Of a stretch of DNA of 8,138 bases, positions 6,248-8,138 are shown piece after piece. The stretch covers positions 1 through 8,138 of the forward strand of contig PXAW01000290.1 in assembly GCA_003567055.1 (NCBI GenBank). The letters are read 5' to 3'. Source of the DNA: Hyphomicrobiales bacterium (GTDB lineage Bacteria > Pseudomonadota > Alphaproteobacteria > Rhizobiales > Beijerinckiaceae). The notes beneath the pieces are model-generated. The model ran no database searches. It was given only the letters and a program-made list of their open reading frames with translations, and was not told the origin of the DNA. Made by a program: the position numbers and the translations under genes. The first letter of the stretch is position 1, and each line of letters starts with the position of its first letter.

Positions 6248-7789
6248 ATGAGCAAGAAATTGACCTTACAGGATCCCGGTGAGGGTATCCACGAAGTCGA
6301 AATCCGCCAGGTCCTCGTCAGCAAGGGCGACGAGGTCAACGAGGGTGACCCGGTACTCACCGTCGAATCCGACAAGGCGGCCATCGACATCCCCGCACCC
6401 TATTCCGGCACGGTATCGGATATTGCCGTTTCCGAGGGGGATACCGCTCAGGTCGGTGACGTGCTGATGCGCTTCGATGAGGCGGAGCAAGACGGTTCCG
6501 GGGAGAGCAGCCCGGAGGAGGACGAGGAAAGTTCCGGTTCGGAAAAATCCGCGCAGGACACCGCCGAGGAAGATACCGCCGAGGAAGATACCGCCGAGGC
6601 GGATCGGGAAGACGGGCCCGATGCAGATGATGAAGCGGATGCGCAGACCGCGCAGACGAAGAAAGACGAGCGCGGCGCATCGGCACAGGACAAGGAGCGT
6701 GAGGCGTCCTCCGCAACGCAGGAGAAAGGCGAAGCCCAATCCGACGAGAAGGATGACGCTCAAGCGCAAGCGAAACACGGTGACGACGAGCCGGAGGCCG
6801 CGCGCCGGCGCGCCGGAGATGACGCTGCGGAGAAAGAGCAGATCCTCGCCTCGCCGGTGGCGCGGAAAGCGGCACAGGAGCATGGCGTCGCGCTCGAGGA
6901 TGTCGAGCCTTCCAGGCCCGATGGGCGCGTCCTGCTGGAAGATGTCGAGGCCGTGGTGCAACAAGACAATCAGGATCGCGAGACGGCGCAGAGCGACGCG
7001 CGCGCCGGATTGCCTGATTTCTCGAAATGGGGCGATGTCGAGCGTGAGAAGCTGCGCTCGATACGTCGCGCGACAGCCCGTCGGATGGCGCAATCCTGGG
7101 CGGAAATCCCGCATGTGACGCATCAGGACGAGGCCGATATCACGGAATTGGAAAGATTTCGCCAGCGGCATGCGCATGAGGTGGATCAACGCGGCGGCAA
7201 ACTCACGCTGACGGCTTTCGTGATCAAGGCCGCTGTCGCTGCGCTGAAGGAATATCCGCGCTTGAATGCGAGCCTTGATGCGCAAGCCGAAGAGATAATC
7301 GTCAAGCATTATCATCATTTCGGCGTGGCCGTGGATACGCCGCAGGGTCTTCTGGTCCCCGTCATTCGCGATGTCGATCGCAAGAGCATCCTCGACCTCG
7401 CCGTCGCGTTGACGGAAGTCGCGGAGCAGGCGCGCGAGGGCGCGCTGTCACGCGAGGCGATGCAGGGGGCAAGCTTCACCATCACGAATGTCGGCGCTCT
7501 GGGCGGAACGGGCTTTACCCCGATCATCAATCACCCCGAGGTCGCAATACTCGGCCTCGCAAGGGCTCAATGGAGGCCGGTGATCCAGGCCCCCACGGGC
7601 GAAGACGAAGGAAAGGCCGGCGATCGACGGGAGGAGGAATCTTCCGGCGACCGGGTCTCAGCGCGATTGATGCTTCCGATGGTCCTCGCTTTCGATCACC
7701 GGGTCATCGACGGCGCCACAGCCGCTCGCTTCATGCGCCACCTCGCCGACACGCTGACTGATCTGGAATCGTTTGCGCTGGTCGGCTGA
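6248..7789 (+). CDS. pdhC: Dihydrolipoamide acyltransferase E2 component (probably acetyltransferase)
   Basis: E2 core: takes the acyl group from E1 on its swinging lipoyl arm and transfers it to CoA. The ATG at 6248 has GAGGG seven bases upstream; the ATG at 6242, overlapping the E1 beta stop as ATGA, is only one base from that site and would add two residues. Of 513 aa, one lipoyl domain spans about 3-77 with lipoyl Lys43 (ESDKA). A very acidic, low-complexity linker spans 78-197 and includes a DTAEE repeat. The E1/E3-binding domain spans about 199-235 (ILASPVARKAAQEHGV, then RPDGRVLLEDV). The catalytic domain spans about 262-513 with DHRVIDG, His484 and Asp488. An extra acidic stretch (about 448-468) interrupts the catalytic domain. 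No E3 gene follows within the window. Confidence 0.92.
   Translation: MSKKLTLQDPGEGIHEVEIRQVLVSKGDEVNEGDPVLTVESDKAAIDIPAPYSGTVSDIAVSEGDTAQVGDVLMRFDEAEQDGSGESSPEEDEESSGSEKSAQDTAEEDTAEEDTAEADREDGPDADDEADAQTAQTKKDERGASAQDKEREASSATQEKGEAQSDEKDDAQAQAKHGDDEPEAARRRAGDDAAEKEQILASPVARKAAQEHGVALEDVEPSRPDGRVLLEDVEAVVQQDNQDRETAQSDARAGLPDFSKWGDVEREKLRSIRRATARRMAQSWAEIPHVTHQDEADITELERFRQRHAHEVDQRGGKLTLTAFVIKAAVAALKEYPRLNASLDAQAEEIIVKHYHHFGVAVDTPQGLLVPVIRDVDRKSILDLAVALTEVAEQAREGALSREAMQGASFTITNVGALGGTGFTPIINHPEVAILGLARAQWRPVIQAPTGEDEGKAGDRREEESSGDRVSARLMLPMVLAFDHRVIDGATAARFMRHLADTLTDLESFALVG
6557..6601 (+). repeat. Three 15-bp tandem repeats in the E2 linker
   Basis: Units at 6557-6571, 6572-6586 and 6587-6601 follow GATACCGCCGAGGAA with one or two changes and encode DTAEE, DTAEE, DTAEA. 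They sit in the flexible linker between the lipoyl and subunit-binding domains, where in-frame copy number changes would be tolerated. Confidence 0.85.
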
Positions 7790-7804
7790 ACATGACCAGC
7801 GCAA
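7773..7804. terminator. Perfect 11-bp inverted repeat across the E2 stop codon
   Basis: The arms 7773-7783 (TTGCGCTGGTC) and 7794-7804 (GACCAGCGCAA) pair perfectly around a 10-base loop holding the TGA at 7787-7789. It lies between convergent genes, so it could end transcription from both sides or protect the operon mRNA. Only a few A/T bases follow the stem, so intrinsic termination would be imperfect. Confidence 0.5.
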
Positions 7805-7835
7805 TATTCCATCCGCACGGGGATCGGCACCCGTT

Positions 7836-8138
7836 TCACGCGTCCCAATAGCGCGGGAAACCATAATAGTCATATAGCCGCGCCTCGTAGGCACGGTCGA
7901 TCGGCATGTCGGGAGAGTATTCCGGGCTTTCCCGCACCCGGTCGCGCGTCACATCGACAGAAACGATCTTGTCGTCCCAGCTGACGGAGTTCGCCCAGTC
8001 AGGCGAGATCAGCACCATGCGGCCAGGCCACCAGTTGCGTGTATCCACCATCAGATATCGCGCTTTCCAGTTATCCGTTTCAACGAAGACATCCTCGACG
8101 TGACCGATATCGCCGTCGCTCGCCTGAATGAAATAGCC
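7836..8138 (-). CDS. PRC-barrel domain protein, C-terminal part (5' partial at window edge)
   Basis: The frame stays open to the window edge on the - strand; 100 residues are visible and the start lies beyond 8138. The visible sequence begins GYFIQASDGDIGHVEDVFVE, continues with a TDNWKARYLMVDTRNWWPGR core and the ISPDWANSVSWDDKIVSVDV strand pattern. This is the PRC-barrel fold, named for the H subunit of the photosynthetic reaction centre. The ending YEARLYDYYGFPRYW is typical of the stand-alone bacterial members. These proteins are mostly uncharacterised and often linked to stress or membrane-associated functions; no reaction is known. The missing N-terminal half may carry a second copy of the domain. 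It converges on the E2 gene with 46 bases between them. Confidence 0.85.
   Translation of the reverse strand, partial: GYFIQASDGDIGHVEDVFVETDNWKARYLMVDTRNWWPGRMVLISPDWANSVSWDDKIVSVDVTRDRVRESPEYSPDMPIDRAYEARLYDYYGFPRYWDA

Noticed and set aside
6266..7318. 350-codon open frame on - opposite E2
   Set aside because: Shadow of the E2 gene; its hydrophobic and arginine-rich runs are the reverse complement of the acidic linker.

Overview
The window looks like a GC-rich alphaproteobacterial chromosome segment. The signs are a HWE/HisKA_2-type sensor kinase tail, a two-PDZ periplasmic HtrA protease, a PRC-barrel protein and small ORFs of a rhizobial flavour. The acidic linker of the E2 subunit hints at a salt-tolerant host, but that is an inference. 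No RNA gene, CRISPR array, insertion sequence or attachment site was seen.

Left part (1-1450, + strand): the 3' end of a histidine kinase ATPase domain, then three small unrecognised genes (487-861, 842-1126, 1229-1450). The first two overlap by 20 bases. Between the second and third lie three 15-bp tandem repeats, inside an out-of-frame reading frame that ends on the start codon of the third gene.

Middle (1506-3869): an htrA/degP-like gene on the - strand, with its start set by a good ribosome binding site at 3020-3025. It is separated by about 540 bases of apparently non-coding DNA from a divergent + strand gene for a small membrane-anchored coiled-coil protein. That small gene contains a run of 12 C near its end, a likely slippage site. 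The spacer holds a perfect 7-bp dyad and a weak ECF-type promoter candidate.

Right part (4147-7789, + strand): a tight three-gene operon for a 2-oxoacid (probably pyruvate) dehydrogenase complex: E1 alpha, E1 beta and lipoyl-bearing E2. The stop and start codons overlap (TAATG, then ATGATCATG). Together E1 would decarboxylate the 2-oxoacid on thiamine diphosphate and pass the acyl group to the lipoyl lysine of E2, which transfers it to CoA. The E3 subunit is not in the window and must be encoded elsewhere or be shared. E1 beta lacks the N-terminal lipoyl domain usual in the housekeeping alphaproteobacterial enzyme, and E1 alpha is closer in style to the Bacillus type, so this may be a second or replacement complex.

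Right edge (7836-8138, - strand): the C-terminal 100 residues of a PRC-barrel protein, convergent with the E2 gene. A perfect 11-bp hairpin spans the E2 stop codon. A similar 10-bp hairpin spans the htrA stop codon.
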